Origin: Acidobacteriota bacterium
GTDB lineage: Bacteria; Acidobacteriota; Vicinamibacteria; Vicinamibacterales; 2-12-FULL-66-21
Direction of reading: 5' to 3'
DNA length: 45,347 nucleotides
Assembly (NCBI GenBank): GCA_003223835.1
Contig: QHWR01000108.1
Location: forward strand, 1-45,347
Under the pieces are notes generated by a model. That model searched no databases and was not told the DNA's origin. It saw nothing but the letters and a program-made list of their open reading frames with translations. Of the stretch, positions 17,385 to 27,550 are shown piece by piece. Numbering within the stretch: the stretch's first letter is position 1; each line of letters starts with the position of its first letter. Made by a program: the position numbers and the translations under genes.

Positions 17385-18125
17385 ATGCCGTGCGCCCGTT
17401 ACATCACGTCGCTTCAGGAGCTGGCCGACGGCACGATCGGATCGATCCGTCGCGCCGAGGTCGAGCAGCACCTCGAGACGTGCGAGGACTGCCGCGCGGC
17501 GCTCGCCGATCTGGAGAAGATCCGCGACGCGGCCGCATCGCTCGACGAGCTGCAGCCTCCCGAACGCGTCTGGCTGCAGATCGCGGGGCGGCTGCGCCAG
17601 GAAGGACGGATTCAGGAGGCGGCGGCGCCCGCGCCGCCGCGACGGTATCTCCACGCGTTCGCGCTCGCCGCCGCGCTCGTGATCGCCATCGGCGGATCGC
17701 TGCTGTTCATCGCCTCGCGCAACCGGCAGGTCCCCGCGACGGCGCCGGCAACCGCGACGGCGACGCCGCCCACGGGCGTGCCGGACGCGGCGGAGGTGCA
17801 GGCCGCGGCCACCGCCGTCGAGGAAGCGCAGCAGAAGCTCGAGGCGGCGATCGGACGCCTGCAGCAGGTCGCCGACGCCAGCCTGCAGGCGATGGACCCG
17901 AAGACCGCCGCGACGCTGCAGAAGAACATCGGCATCATCGACCAGGCGATCGCCGAGGAGCGCGCCGCCGTCAAGGCGGAGCCGATGAACGTGCCGGCGC
18001 GCGAGAGCCTCTTCGAAGCGCTGAAACGGAAGGTCGTCCTGCTGCAGGACACGATCGCGCTCATGAACGAGATGCGCAAAGGCAACCCGTCGGGTGCGGC
18101 GGAGATTGTCGGCGGCAAGGGATAA
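17385..18125 (+). CDS. Zinc-finger (zf-HC2-like) anti-sigma factor, one TM segment
   Basis: RRAEVEQHLETCEDCRAALADLEKI motif, TM segment LHAFALAAALVIAIGGSLLFIAS, coiled-coil-like C-terminus; directly downstream of the ECF sigma gene. Confidence 0.85.
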   Translation: MPCARYITSLQELADGTIGSIRRAEVEQHLETCEDCRAALADLEKIRDAAASLDELQPPERVWLQIAGRLRQEGRIQEAAAPAPPRRYLHAFALAAALVIAIGGSLLFIASRNRQVPATAPATATATPPTGVPDAAEVQAAATAVEEAQQKLEAAIGRLQQVADASLQAMDPKTAATLQKNIGIIDQAIAEERAAVKAEPMNVPARESLFEALKRKVVLLQDTIALMNEMRKGNPSGAAEIVGGKG

Positions 18126-18127
18126 CA

Positions 18128-18151
18128 GAAGACGGAAGACGGAAGACGGAA
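18128..18151 (+). repeat. Heptamer array (GAAGACG)3
   Basis: GAAGACGGAAGACGGAAGACGGAA between the anti-sigma stop and the next ATG (18167). Confidence 0.88.
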
Positions 18152-18166
18152 ACAAGAAAACAGAAA

Positions 18167-19189
18167 ATGCGCGGACTATTCCCGGTCGCTCTCGTCCTCG
18201 TTGCCGTCGCGGCGCCACAGGTGGTGGACGCGCAGGTCTACCCCGAACGGATCGCGGTCAAGATCAAGCGCGTCGAGGCGTACCAGCGGCGCGGCGAGCG
18301 TGCGGAACAGACGGAACGCAAGACGGTGCAGTTGAGCGGCATCACGTCGCTCGACGTCGGCAACATCTCCGGCGACATCACCGTCACGCGCGGCAGCGGA
18401 TCGGACGCCACGATCGAGGTGATCAAGACGGCGCGCGCCGGCTCCGACCAGGCGGCGCGCGAGATGCTGCAGTCCGTCGAGGTCGTCAGCAGCACGCGGA
18501 GCGGCCGCGGCGATATCCACGTGCAATACCCGAACGACAGCGTGTGGCGCCACCGGAACGTCAACGTCTCGGTGACGTTCAACGTGACGGCGCCGGCCGG
18601 CGTCCGGCTCAGCGCGAAATCCGTGTCGGGCAGCATCAAGGTGTCGGATATCAAAGGCGAGCTCTCGGTCGAGACCGTGAGCGGCAACGTGCGCGTCGCG
18701 TCCGCCGGCCGGCTGGCGACGGCGAAGTCCATCTCGGGGAACGTCGAGGTCGTCGACACGCAGGTGGACGGCGCGCTCGAAGCGTCGAGCGTGAGCGGCA
18801 ACGTCATCCTGCACCGGCTGAACGCGCGGCGCCTCGACCTCGGATCGGTCAGCGGCGACGTGCGGCTGCTCGACATCCAGAGCGACCGCGTGGACGCGCA
18901 GTCGATCAGCGGCACGATCGAGTTCAGCGGCGCGCTCGCGCGCAACGGCCGCTACGACCTGAAATCGCACAGCGGCGAGATCCGCGTGACGGTCGCCGCG
19001 GGCGGCGGCTTCGAGCTGAACGCGACGTCGTTCTCCGGCGAGGTCCGCTCCGAGCTGCCCATCACCACCCACGGCGTCGAAGGAGACCGCGGCCGGCGCC
19101 GCCGGACGCTCTCCGGCACCTACGGCGACGGCAGCGCCGTTCTCGATCTGACCACCTTCAGCGGCTCCATCGTCATCACAAAGAAATAG
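18167..19189 (+). CDS. DUF4097-like beta-strand repeat protein, signal peptide
   Basis: MRGLFPVALVLVAVAAPQVVDAQ...; repeated SGDI/SGNV/SGSI turns (GNISGDITVTRG, SVSGSIKVSD, TVSGNVRVAS, SVSGDVRLLD, SISGTIEFSG, TFSGSIVITK). Confidence 0.85.
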   Translation: MRGLFPVALVLVAVAAPQVVDAQVYPERIAVKIKRVEAYQRRGERAEQTERKTVQLSGITSLDVGNISGDITVTRGSGSDATIEVIKTARAGSDQAAREMLQSVEVVSSTRSGRGDIHVQYPNDSVWRHRNVNVSVTFNVTAPAGVRLSAKSVSGSIKVSDIKGELSVETVSGNVRVASAGRLATAKSISGNVEVVDTQVDGALEASSVSGNVILHRLNARRLDLGSVSGDVRLLDIQSDRVDAQSISGTIEFSGALARNGRYDLKSHSGEIRVTVAAGGGFELNATSFSGEVRSELPITTHGVEGDRGRRRRTLSGTYGDGSAVLDLTTFSGSIVITKK

Positions 19190-19363
19190 TGCTGGGGGCT
19201 GGGTGATACGCGTGCTGGGGGCTGGGTGCTGGGAGGGGGTGCTGCGGTCGGAGGTGCGGCGTTCACGCGTGCGGCCCGGCACCCTCTCCGGGCACGCTCT
19301 CTTAGCACCGCCGGCAGCACCTTCTTCCCCGGCACCCTGTCCCTGCACCCAGCCCCCAGCACC
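19189..19363. repeat. Heptamer array (GCTGGGK)n with a distal 18-bp perfect inverted copy
   Basis: GTGCTGGGGGCTGGGTG at 19189, GTGCTGGGGGCTGGGTGCTGGGA at 19212; 19345-19363 GCACCCAGCCCCCAGCACC. Confidence 0.85.
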
Positions 19364-19517
19364 AGCGATAGCTCATCATTGGCACCGAGCTTGCTTCGTG
19401 ATGAATAGGTCCCGCTCCGGGTGCGGCCGACCGATATAATGCGTGCATGAGATGGGCGCCGACGGGTCCCGGGACCCGGCCACGGCTCACCGTCACGAGT
19501 TCACGTTGGAGGCGAAG

Positions 19518-20114
19518 ATGAAGCAGTGGGTCATTGCGGGGATGCTCACCGGCTCGCTGGCGTTGGCGGGCGCGGCGAGCGCGCAGCAAAAGCAGCCGCC
19601 ACCGCCGCCCAAGAAGCCGGCGGCGACCGCGGAGCAGCCGGCCAACCCGCCGGCCACGAAACAGGCGACGAAAAAGCGCGCCCCCAGGGGGGACGCCGCG
19701 AACGCCCAAGGCACGCACCAGGCGCCGAAGCCGCAGCCGAACACCGCCGGCACCCCGAATGTTTCCGATACGGCGATGGCGCTCGGGACCGTACACATCC
19801 CGAAGGCCGTGAAGGCGGACGGCAAGCCGCTGGCGCCCGGCACCTACCAGGTCCGGTTGACGTCGGAGCAGGCCAAGCCGGACGCGGTCGGCACGACCGG
19901 CAAGCTCGAACGCTGGGTGGAGTTCGTGAAGGGGGGCAAAGTCGCCGGCCGCGAGGTCGCCACGATCGTGCCCCAGAGCGAGATCGGACTCGTGCAGAAG
20001 GACGCCCCGCCCCGCGCGAACGGATCAAAAGTGGAGATGCTGAAGGGCGGCGACTACCTGCGCGTGTGGATCAACAAGGGCGGCAATCACTACCTGGTGC
20101 ATTTGCCGGTGTAA
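19518..20114 (+). CDS. Hypothetical secreted protein, Pro/Lys/Ala-rich linker plus C-terminal globular domain
   Basis: MKQWVIAGMLTGSLALAGAASAQQ signal peptide; ORF continues to 20114. Confidence 0.75.
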   Translation: MKQWVIAGMLTGSLALAGAASAQQKQPPPPPKKPAATAEQPANPPATKQATKKRAPRGDAANAQGTHQAPKPQPNTAGTPNVSDTAMALGTVHIPKAVKADGKPLAPGTYQVRLTSEQAKPDAVGTTGKLERWVEFVKGGKVAGREVATIVPQSEIGLVQKDAPPRANGSKVEMLKGGDYLRVWINKGGNHYLVHLPV

Positions 20115-20132
20115 CGCGCGCGGCGCGCGTCA

Positions 20133-20231
20133 ATGCCGAATGCAGAATGCCGAAAGCATTCTCATTCGGCATTTTGCTTTTGTGGACGCTTTCGGCATTC
20201 GTCATTCAGCATTCGGCATTCGGCATTCGTC
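20133..20231. repeat. Heptamer array (ATGCCGA)3 with inverted (TCGGCAT)5 array
   Basis: 20133-20153 direct units; 20192-20226 inverted units TCGGCAT/TCGTCAT/TCAGCAT/TCGGCAT/TCGGCAT; fills the convergent junction and ends at the rng stop codon. Confidence 0.9.
20146..20181 (+). terminator. Putative Rho-independent terminator built from the heptamer repeat
   Basis: AATGCCGAA (20146-20154) pairs with TTCGGCATT (20165-20173), followed by TTGCTTTT. Confidence 0.6.
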
Positions 20232-21843
20232 AAATCGCCATCACGTCGAACTGCTCGTGGTGCAGGTGGACGTCGGGGCGGATCGTGATCGGCTTGCGCA
20301 GCGTGTCCTGCAGCTCGCGCATCAGCGGGCTCTCCTCCTCTTTCAGCGCCCGCGCGATGTCGGGGTTGACCCGGAGCACGACCCCCTGCCCGTCCAGATC
20401 CTGACCGATCTTCTTCAGCTCCGACAGAATCTCGTAGCAGATCGTCGCGCTCGACTTGATCGAGCCGGACCCCGAGCAGTACGGGCACGGTTCGGTGAGC
20501 TGGCGCTCCAGGCTCTGCTTGACCCGCTTGCGCGTCACGATGACGAGGCCGAAGTCCGACACCTGCAGCGCCTTTGACGGCGAGCGATCCTTTCGCAGCT
20601 CCTTCTCGACTTCCTGGAACACGCGCTGGCGGTTCTTCTTCTCCTCCATGTCGATCAGGTCGAGGACGATGATCCCGCCGAGGTCGCGCAGCCGGAGCTG
20701 GCGGACGATCTCCTTCACCGCTTCCAGGTTGGTCTTGACGATCGTGTCCTCGAGCCGGCCGGTGCGCTTCCCGACGTAGCGTCCGGTGTTGACGTCGATC
20801 GCGACGAGCGCTTCCGTCTGGTTGATCACGAGGTAGCCGCCCGACTTCAGCCACACCTTGCTGCGGAGCGCCTTGTCGATCTCCGCCTGGACGCCGTACT
20901 CCTCGAAGATCGGAAACTCTTTCGTGTAGTGCTTCACCCGCGGCAGCAGGGTCGGCATGATCCGCTCGACGAGCGCGACGACGCAGCGGTTGTCGGGTTC
21001 GCTGTCGATCCGGATGGCGCTGTAATCCTCGGTGAGCAGATCGCGGAGCAGCTTGGTGACGAGGCTCTGCTCCTGGAACAGCAGCGCCGGCGGACGCCGC
21101 GTTTCCATCTTCTGGCGGATCTCGGTCCAGATCTGGTGGAAGTACGACAGGTCGTTGACGATGTCCGCCTCGGAGCGGCCCGCGGCGGCGGTCCGGATGA
21201 TCACGCCTCCCGTGAAGCCGTGCTCCTCGCGGAACTGCCGGACGATCCCGCGCAGCCGCGACCGCTCCTCGCGCGACTCGATCTTGCGCGAGACGCCGAC
21301 GTGGTCGACCGTCGGCATGAACACCAGGAACCGTCCGGGCATCGTCACGTGGGAGGTGACGCGGGCCCCTTTCGTGCCGAGCGGCTCCTTGACGACCTGG
21401 ACGAGGACCTCCTGGCCTTCCTTGAGCAGGTCCTCGATCTTGGGCTGGGGCTTGTCTCGATCCCGATCCCGTTCTCGATCCCGCGATCGCCTGTCCGGCC
21501 GCGCGGCGGACGGACCGGCGTCGCCCGCGGCCTCCGGAGCGCCGTTCTGCGCGCTCGCGGGACGCGCCTCCGCTTCGTCCTCGTCGCCAGACTCCAGGTT
21601 CTCGAACGCCTCGAGGGTGTTGACGACCTCAGAAACGTAGAGAAAGGCGTCGCGCTCGAGCCCGACGTCGACGAAGGAGGACTGCATGCCCGGCAGCACC
21701 TTCGAGACGCGGCCCTTGTAGATGTTGCCCACGACGCCGCGCTGCGCGGCGCGCTCGATGAAGACCTCGACGACCTGATCGTCCTCGAGGATCGCGACCC
21801 GCGTCTCGTGATCGCTCGAGGAGATGATCATCTCCTTGTTCAT
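20230..21843 (-). CDS. rng: Ribonuclease E/G family (RNase G)
   Basis: MNKEMIISSSDHETRVAILEDDQVVEVFIERAAQRGVVGNIYKGRVSKVLPGMQSSFVDVGLERDAFLYVSEV...; LVAIDVNTGRYVGK; CPYCSGSGSIKS. Confidence 0.93.
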   Translation of the reverse strand: MNKEMIISSSDHETRVAILEDDQVVEVFIERAAQRGVVGNIYKGRVSKVLPGMQSSFVDVGLERDAFLYVSEVVNTLEAFENLESGDEDEAEARPASAQNGAPEAAGDAGPSAARPDRRSRDRERDRDRDKPQPKIEDLLKEGQEVLVQVVKEPLGTKGARVTSHVTMPGRFLVFMPTVDHVGVSRKIESREERSRLRGIVRQFREEHGFTGGVIIRTAAAGRSEADIVNDLSYFHQIWTEIRQKMETRRPPALLFQEQSLVTKLLRDLLTEDYSAIRIDSEPDNRCVVALVERIMPTLLPRVKHYTKEFPIFEEYGVQAEIDKALRSKVWLKSGGYLVINQTEALVAIDVNTGRYVGKRTGRLEDTIVKTNLEAVKEIVRQLRLRDLGGIIVLDLIDMEEKKNRQRVFQEVEKELRKDRSPSKALQVSDFGLVIVTRKRVKQSLERQLTEPCPYCSGSGSIKSSATICYEILSELKKIGQDLDGQGVVLRVNPDIARALKEEESPLMRELQDTLRKPITIRPDVHLHHEQFDVMAI

Positions 21844-21959
21844 GAATGGAACTCCATCGGCTGGACGGATCCGTCCCTCGCGCGCGAAACCGCGTAGTCA
21901 GCGCGGCCGCGACCCACTCGACGAGGACGATGACCGCCAGTCCAGCCATTGATGAATGG

Positions 21960-23069
21960 TCAGTTCGTAAAGCGCCTCATCCTGACATTCAGGATGAGGC
22001 CGAAGCCCGCGAGCGTCGCGATGAGGGACGACCCGCCGTAGCTCATGAGCGGCAGCGTGATCCCCTTGACCGGCGCGAGGCCGGCCGACATCGTGACGTT
22101 GTAAATCACCTGAAACGCAAAACCTCCGATGATCCCTCCCACCAGGTACGCGCCGAGCCGGTCCTTGGCCAGGCGCGCCGCCTCGAGCGACCGGAGAATC
22201 ACGAACAGATACAGACCGAGCGCGGTGAGCACGCCGAGAAAGCCCTCCTCCTCCGCGAGGACCGAGAAGATGAAATCGTTGTGCGCGACCGGCAGGAACT
22301 TGTATTGCCCCTGCGTGCCCTGCCGGAAGCCCTTGCCCGTCAGGCCGCCCGACCCGACGGTGATCCGCGCCTGGATCGTCTGGTAGCCGGCGCCGCGCGG
22401 ATCCTGTTCGGGATCGAGAAACGTCTGGATGCGCTGCTTCTGGTAGTCCTTGAGCGCGTAGTGCCACGCGATCGGCGCCATGAGCGCGGCGATGATCGCG
22501 AACACCGCGAGCAGCCGCAGGCGCAGCCCGGCGAGGTACGCGACGCCGAGGTAGACCGGGATCAACGTGACCGCCGTCCCCAGATCCGGCTGCTTCGCGA
22601 TGAGCGCCAGCGGCACGATCGTGAAGACGCCGGCGATGATCAGATCGCCGGTGTTCCGCGCGCCGCGCCGGTTCTCCCCGAAGTACATCGCGAGGATGAG
22701 CGCGACGGCGATCCGTCCGAACTCGCTCGGCTGGAGGTGATACGGCCCGACCGGGATCCACCGCTGCCCGCCCATCTGCGTCTGCCCTTTCAGCAGCACG
22801 AACAGCAGCATGACGATGAGCGAGCCGTAGACGAGCAGCGAATGCTCCGCCAGCACCCGGTAGTCGACGACGAGGCAGATGAGGAGCGCCACGAGGCCGA
22901 GCGCCAGCGCGTAGGTCTGGGTGCGGAAGTACGCGCCCGGATGGCCGGGACCGTTGGGCACCGTCACGTACGTCGTGCTGTAGATCATCGCGACGCCGAT
23001 CGCGCAGAGCAGCAGGACGGCGCCCACGAGCAGCCAGTCCACGTGAAAGAAGAGGCGTCGTTCGAACAT
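21960..23069 (-). CDS. rodA: Rod shape-determining protein RodA (SEDS)
   Basis: Multi-TM with GGQRWIPVGPYHLQPSEFGRIAVALILA, KQPDLGTAVTLIPVYLGV, GLTGKGFRQGTQGQYKFLPVAHNDFIFSVLAEEEGFLG, LPLMSYGGSSLIATLAGFGLI. Confidence 0.95.
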   Translation of the reverse strand: MFERRLFFHVDWLLVGAVLLLCAIGVAMIYSTTYVTVPNGPGHPGAYFRTQTYALALGLVALLICLVVDYRVLAEHSLLVYGSLIVMLLFVLLKGQTQMGGQRWIPVGPYHLQPSEFGRIAVALILAMYFGENRRGARNTGDLIIAGVFTIVPLALIAKQPDLGTAVTLIPVYLGVAYLAGLRLRLLAVFAIIAALMAPIAWHYALKDYQKQRIQTFLDPEQDPRGAGYQTIQARITVGSGGLTGKGFRQGTQGQYKFLPVAHNDFIFSVLAEEEGFLGVLTALGLYLFVILRSLEAARLAKDRLGAYLVGGIIGGFAFQVIYNVTMSAGLAPVKGITLPLMSYGGSSLIATLAGFGLILNVRMRRFTN

Positions 23070-23070
23070 G

Positions 23071-24984
23071 CTACTGCTGGCCGCCTCCGGTCACGACCGA
23101 GCCGCGCGCGTACGGATCCTTGTAGTCGAGCCGCAGATCCTCGTGCGTCGGGGGCGGCGGCAGCGGCTTGCCGTCCTGCTTCGCGAAGAACGTCTCGAGG
23201 ATGTGGTGCGCCACCGAGGCGGCGTTCGGTCCGTGGATGCCGTGCTCGAGCAGCACGACGCCCGCGATCTGCGGGTTGTCCCTCGGCGCGAAAAAGACGA
23301 ACCAGCCGTGGTCGCGCAGATCCTTTCCGCTGCGCGCGGCGGCGAGCCGTCCCAGATTGGAGATCACCTGCGACGTGCCGGTCTTGCCGCTCACGTCGTG
23401 ACGGTCCACGCGCGCGCGGCCGCCGGTGCCGCCGCCGTTCACGACCATCCACAGGCCGTCGCGGATCGCCTGCAGCTTCTCCGGCGTGACGTCGATCTTC
23501 GATTGCGGCGGCGGCGCGGGCGCCTCTTTCCACCCCGTCCCGTCGTCGACCGCCTTCAGCAGGTGCGGCGTGACGCGCGTGCCGCCGTTGGCCAGCGTCG
23601 CGATGTAGACCGCCATCGAGACCGGCGTGACCGACACCTGTCCCTGGCCGATCGCCACGGAGATCGTCTCGCCCGCGTACCATTTTTCGTGTTTCGTCTC
23701 GCGTTTCCACTCGCTCGACGGCACGAGCCCGGTGAGCTCGTTCGGCAGATCGATGTTCGACTTCACGCCGAGACCGAGCAGCGTCGCCCACTTGTTGATC
23801 CGATCGACGCCGAGCATGTTGCCGACGGTGTAAAAGTACACGTCGCAGGACTGCTCGATCGCGTGGCGGAGATCGAGGGAACCGTGACCCCCCTTCTTCC
23901 AGCACGCGAAGTAATGGCCGTAGAAGGTCGCGCCGCCGGAACAGTTGGCGTGGAAGTCGGGCTTGATGATGCCTTCCTCGAGCGCTCCGAGCGCGACCGC
24001 CATCTTGAACGTCGATCCCGGCGAGTAGCGTCCCTGCAGCGCGCGGTTCTGAAGCGGCTTCAACTCGTCCGTGTTGAGCGCCGCCCAGGTCGCGCGGTCG
24101 ATGCCGGACGCGAACGCGTTCGGATCGTACGCGGGACGGCTGGTGAACCCGAGCACTTCCCCGTTGCGCGGATCGAGGACGACGGCGGCGCCGTTGAATT
24201 CCGCCGCGTCGAACGCATCCTCGACCGCCTTCTGGATGTCGTAGTCGATCGTCAACTGCAGCCGGCGCCCCTCGACGGGCGGCTGCTCGTCGAGCTTCGT
24301 CAGCTCGCGCCCGAGGCTGTTGACCTCGACGATGCGGTTGCCTTCCTTGCCCATCAGCAGGCGGTTGTATGCCTGCTCCACGCCCGCTTGCCCGACGATG
24401 GTCCCCGATTCCACGCCTTCGAAGTCGGCGCGGCTCAGTTGTCCCTCGGTAATTTCGCCGACGTACCCGAACAGGTGCGCCGCCAGGCCCGTCGGGTACT
24501 TGCGCGACGGCACCTCCTGATAGATGACGCCGGGCAGCTCCCATCGCCGCGCCCACATCGCGACGACCTGCTCGAAGCTCGCGTTCTCGATGAGCACGAT
24601 CGGCCGGTAGCTCGGGTCGCGCCGGCGCCGGTTCACCGTGTCGCGCAGCTGCGCGACGTCGACGCCCGTCGCCATCGCGAGCGTGCGCAGCGTCTCGTCG
24701 AGGTTGCGCGTCTGCTCGCGCACGAGCGCGATGTTGTAGACGTTCTGGTTCTCGACCAGGATGCGGCCGTTGCGATCGAGCAGCACGCCGCGCGGCGCCG
24801 GCAGCGGCAGCCGCCGCAGATGGTTGTTCTCCGCCATCTCGCGGAACCGCTCGTGCTGCGCGACCTGAAAGATCCAGAACGCGACCGCCAGCGCCGCGAA
24901 CGCAAACGCCAGCAGGTATTGAACGAACGACAGCCGCAGCGTCAGGCTGCGACGATCGTCCGGCATCAGGGTGGTCGTGCTCAT
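23071..24984 (-). CDS. mrdA: Penicillin-binding protein 2
   Basis: Transpeptidase motifs YSPGSTFKMAVALGALE, VYFYTVGNMLG (SxN-equivalent), SGKTGTSQV; N-terminal TM. Confidence 0.94.
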   Translation of the reverse strand: MSTTTLMPDDRRSLTLRLSFVQYLLAFAFAALAVAFWIFQVAQHERFREMAENNHLRRLPLPAPRGVLLDRNGRILVENQNVYNIALVREQTRNLDETLRTLAMATGVDVAQLRDTVNRRRRDPSYRPIVLIENASFEQVVAMWARRWELPGVIYQEVPSRKYPTGLAAHLFGYVGEITEGQLSRADFEGVESGTIVGQAGVEQAYNRLLMGKEGNRIVEVNSLGRELTKLDEQPPVEGRRLQLTIDYDIQKAVEDAFDAAEFNGAAVVLDPRNGEVLGFTSRPAYDPNAFASGIDRATWAALNTDELKPLQNRALQGRYSPGSTFKMAVALGALEEGIIKPDFHANCSGGATFYGHYFACWKKGGHGSLDLRHAIEQSCDVYFYTVGNMLGVDRINKWATLLGLGVKSNIDLPNELTGLVPSSEWKRETKHEKWYAGETISVAIGQGQVSVTPVSMAVYIATLANGGTRVTPHLLKAVDDGTGWKEAPAPPPQSKIDVTPEKLQAIRDGLWMVVNGGGTGGRARVDRHDVSGKTGTSQVISNLGRLAAARSGKDLRDHGWFVFFAPRDNPQIAGVVLLEHGIHGPNAASVAHHILETFFAKQDGKPLPPPPTHEDLRLDYKDPYARGSVVTGGGQQ

Positions 24985-25003
24985 GACGAATGACCTTCTG
25001 CTG

Positions 25004-25056
25004 CGGGCTGAGTGCTGTGTCAGGGTGCCTGCCCCAGCCCTCAGCCCTCAGCACTA
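25004..25056. repeat. Heptamer array (CAGCCCT)3 with upstream inverted partial unit
   Basis: CAGCCCT CAGCCCT CAGCACT at 25035-25055, running into the mreD stop codon; GGGCTGAGTGCTG upstream. Confidence 0.75.
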
Positions 25057-25572
25057 AAACCGACGTTTGGCAAAGCTCGCCCTCCGCATCCGCCGCCGCG
25101 CGAGCACGTCCGGGCCGTTCTCGACGATCAGGAATGCGGCCACGCCGACGACGCCGTTGCAGACCGCCTGGAGCAGGACGGCCATGTACTGCGGCGCGAA
25201 CCCGCGCGACTGGAGCAGCGCGTCGAGCGCCTGGAACACCAGCTCGTGCAGCAGCGTCGCCGAGACGAACATCACGAACCTCGGCAGCGCGGTCGACACG
25301 ATGAACTGCGCGCCGAGGATGCCGACCAGAAACCCGACCAGCGTCTTCGACAGCCCGCCAATCCCGACGATGGCGCCGGCGAGCGCGTCCTGCGCGAGGC
25401 CGCCCGCGGCTCCCGCGAGCATCCCGGTTACCGGCCCGTACGCGAGCGCCAGATACACGACCGCGACGAGCACGAGGTTGACCGCGAGGCGGCCGCCGGT
25501 CATCAGCCCGGCGAGCGTCGTCTGCAAGACCAGCGCTCCCGCGAGCGCCAGCAGCACGGCCAGCGTCTTCAC
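25054..25572 (-). CDS. mreD: Rod shape-determining protein MreD
   Basis: Small multi-TM protein (MKTLAVLLALAGALVLQTTLAG...LVLVAVVYLALAYGPVTGMLAGAAGGLAQDAL) between mreC and mrdA. Confidence 0.85.
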   Translation of the reverse strand: MKTLAVLLALAGALVLQTTLAGLMTGGRLAVNLVLVAVVYLALAYGPVTGMLAGAAGGLAQDALAGAIVGIGGLSKTLVGFLVGILGAQFIVSTALPRFVMFVSATLLHELVFQALDALLQSRGFAPQYMAVLLQAVCNGVVGVAAFLIVENGPDVLARRRMRRASFAKRRF

Positions 25573-26414
25573 TTCGAGCCCTCGTCGCGCGTGGCCGGCC
25601 GCGGCGGCACCAGCACGACGAGCACTTCTTCGAGGCTCGAGAAATCCACGGAGGGCCTGACCGTGATCGTGCGATACAGGCCGTTGCCCCGCTCGGAGCG
25701 CTCGACCCGGCCGATCCGGAATCCCTTTGGATAAATCCCGTCAACACCCGACGCGATCACCGCGTCGCCGACCTTCACGTCCGCGAGGTTCGACACCAGC
25801 TCCATTCTGAGCGGCGGGTCCGCGTCCATGCCGACGACCATGCCGCCCGCGCGCGCCCGCTCGGTCAGCGCGCCGGCCGCCGCGTTGCGGTCGATGAGCA
25901 GCTGCACGCGCGCGGCGTGGCGCGCCGGCGGTCCGACGACCCTGCCGATCACGCCGGCCGGGCCGATCACCGACATGTCCGCCTGGACGCCGTCGGCGCT
26001 CCCGCGGTCGATCGTGATCGTCCGCATGCCGGGATTCGGGTTGCCGGCGATGACCTCGGCCGCGATCGTCGGCAGGCCCGCCTCCGTTTTCAGATCCAGC
26101 AATTCCTGCAGCTTCGTCGTGCGCTCCGCGAGCGCGTGCTCCTCCTGCAGCTTCACCTGCAGCGACGCGAGTTCCTTCTTGAGCTCGTCGTTCTCCGATC
26201 GCAGCCCGCGCAGCGCGACGTACCGATCCCACACGCCGCGCGTGCCGCTGATTCCCCCCGACGCCGCGCGCTCGAGGTGCGAGAAGGCCTCGAACGTGAC
26301 GAGCGACAGAATCCGGACGCCGGATTTCGACTGCACCTGCGCGGACACGAGAATCACCTGCGCGACCATCACAGCCAGGAACAGATAGCCGGTCCTTTGG
26401 CGGATATCCAACAT
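25569..26414 (-). CDS. mreC: Rod shape-determining protein MreC
   Basis: N-terminal TM, coiled coil (LRSENDELKKELASLQVKLQEEH), AEVIAGNPNPGMRTITIDRGSADGV, DAVIASGVDGIYPKGFRIGRV. Confidence 0.92.
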   Translation of the reverse strand: MLDIRQRTGYLFLAVMVAQVILVSAQVQSKSGVRILSLVTFEAFSHLERAASGGISGTRGVWDRYVALRGLRSENDELKKELASLQVKLQEEHALAERTTKLQELLDLKTEAGLPTIAAEVIAGNPNPGMRTITIDRGSADGVQADMSVIGPAGVIGRVVGPPARHAARVQLLIDRNAAAGALTERARAGGMVVGMDADPPLRMELVSNLADVKVGDAVIASGVDGIYPKGFRIGRVERSERGNGLYRTITVRPSVDFSSLEEVLVVLVPPRPATRDEGSK

Positions 26415-26509
26415 CAGTGCGGCTCGACTCGCTTCGCTCGCTCGCCGCGGCCGCAGGCGCTGCCCGAATTGCCGAAGGCTGCTTTCAGCATCTGCGCGGC
26501 CACGACGCT

Positions 26510-27535
<1,026 letters not shown>

Positions 27536-27550
27536 CGAGGACTCCTCCTC

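Noticed and set aside
16956-18218. Minus-strand ORF containing FRLKAEAT / GFRLQAEDP peptides
   Set aside because: These peptides come from translating the REP-like hairpins at 17279-17373; not a real protein.
19435-19440. TATAAT upstream of the secreted-protein gene
   Set aside because: No convincing -35; only mentioned as context.
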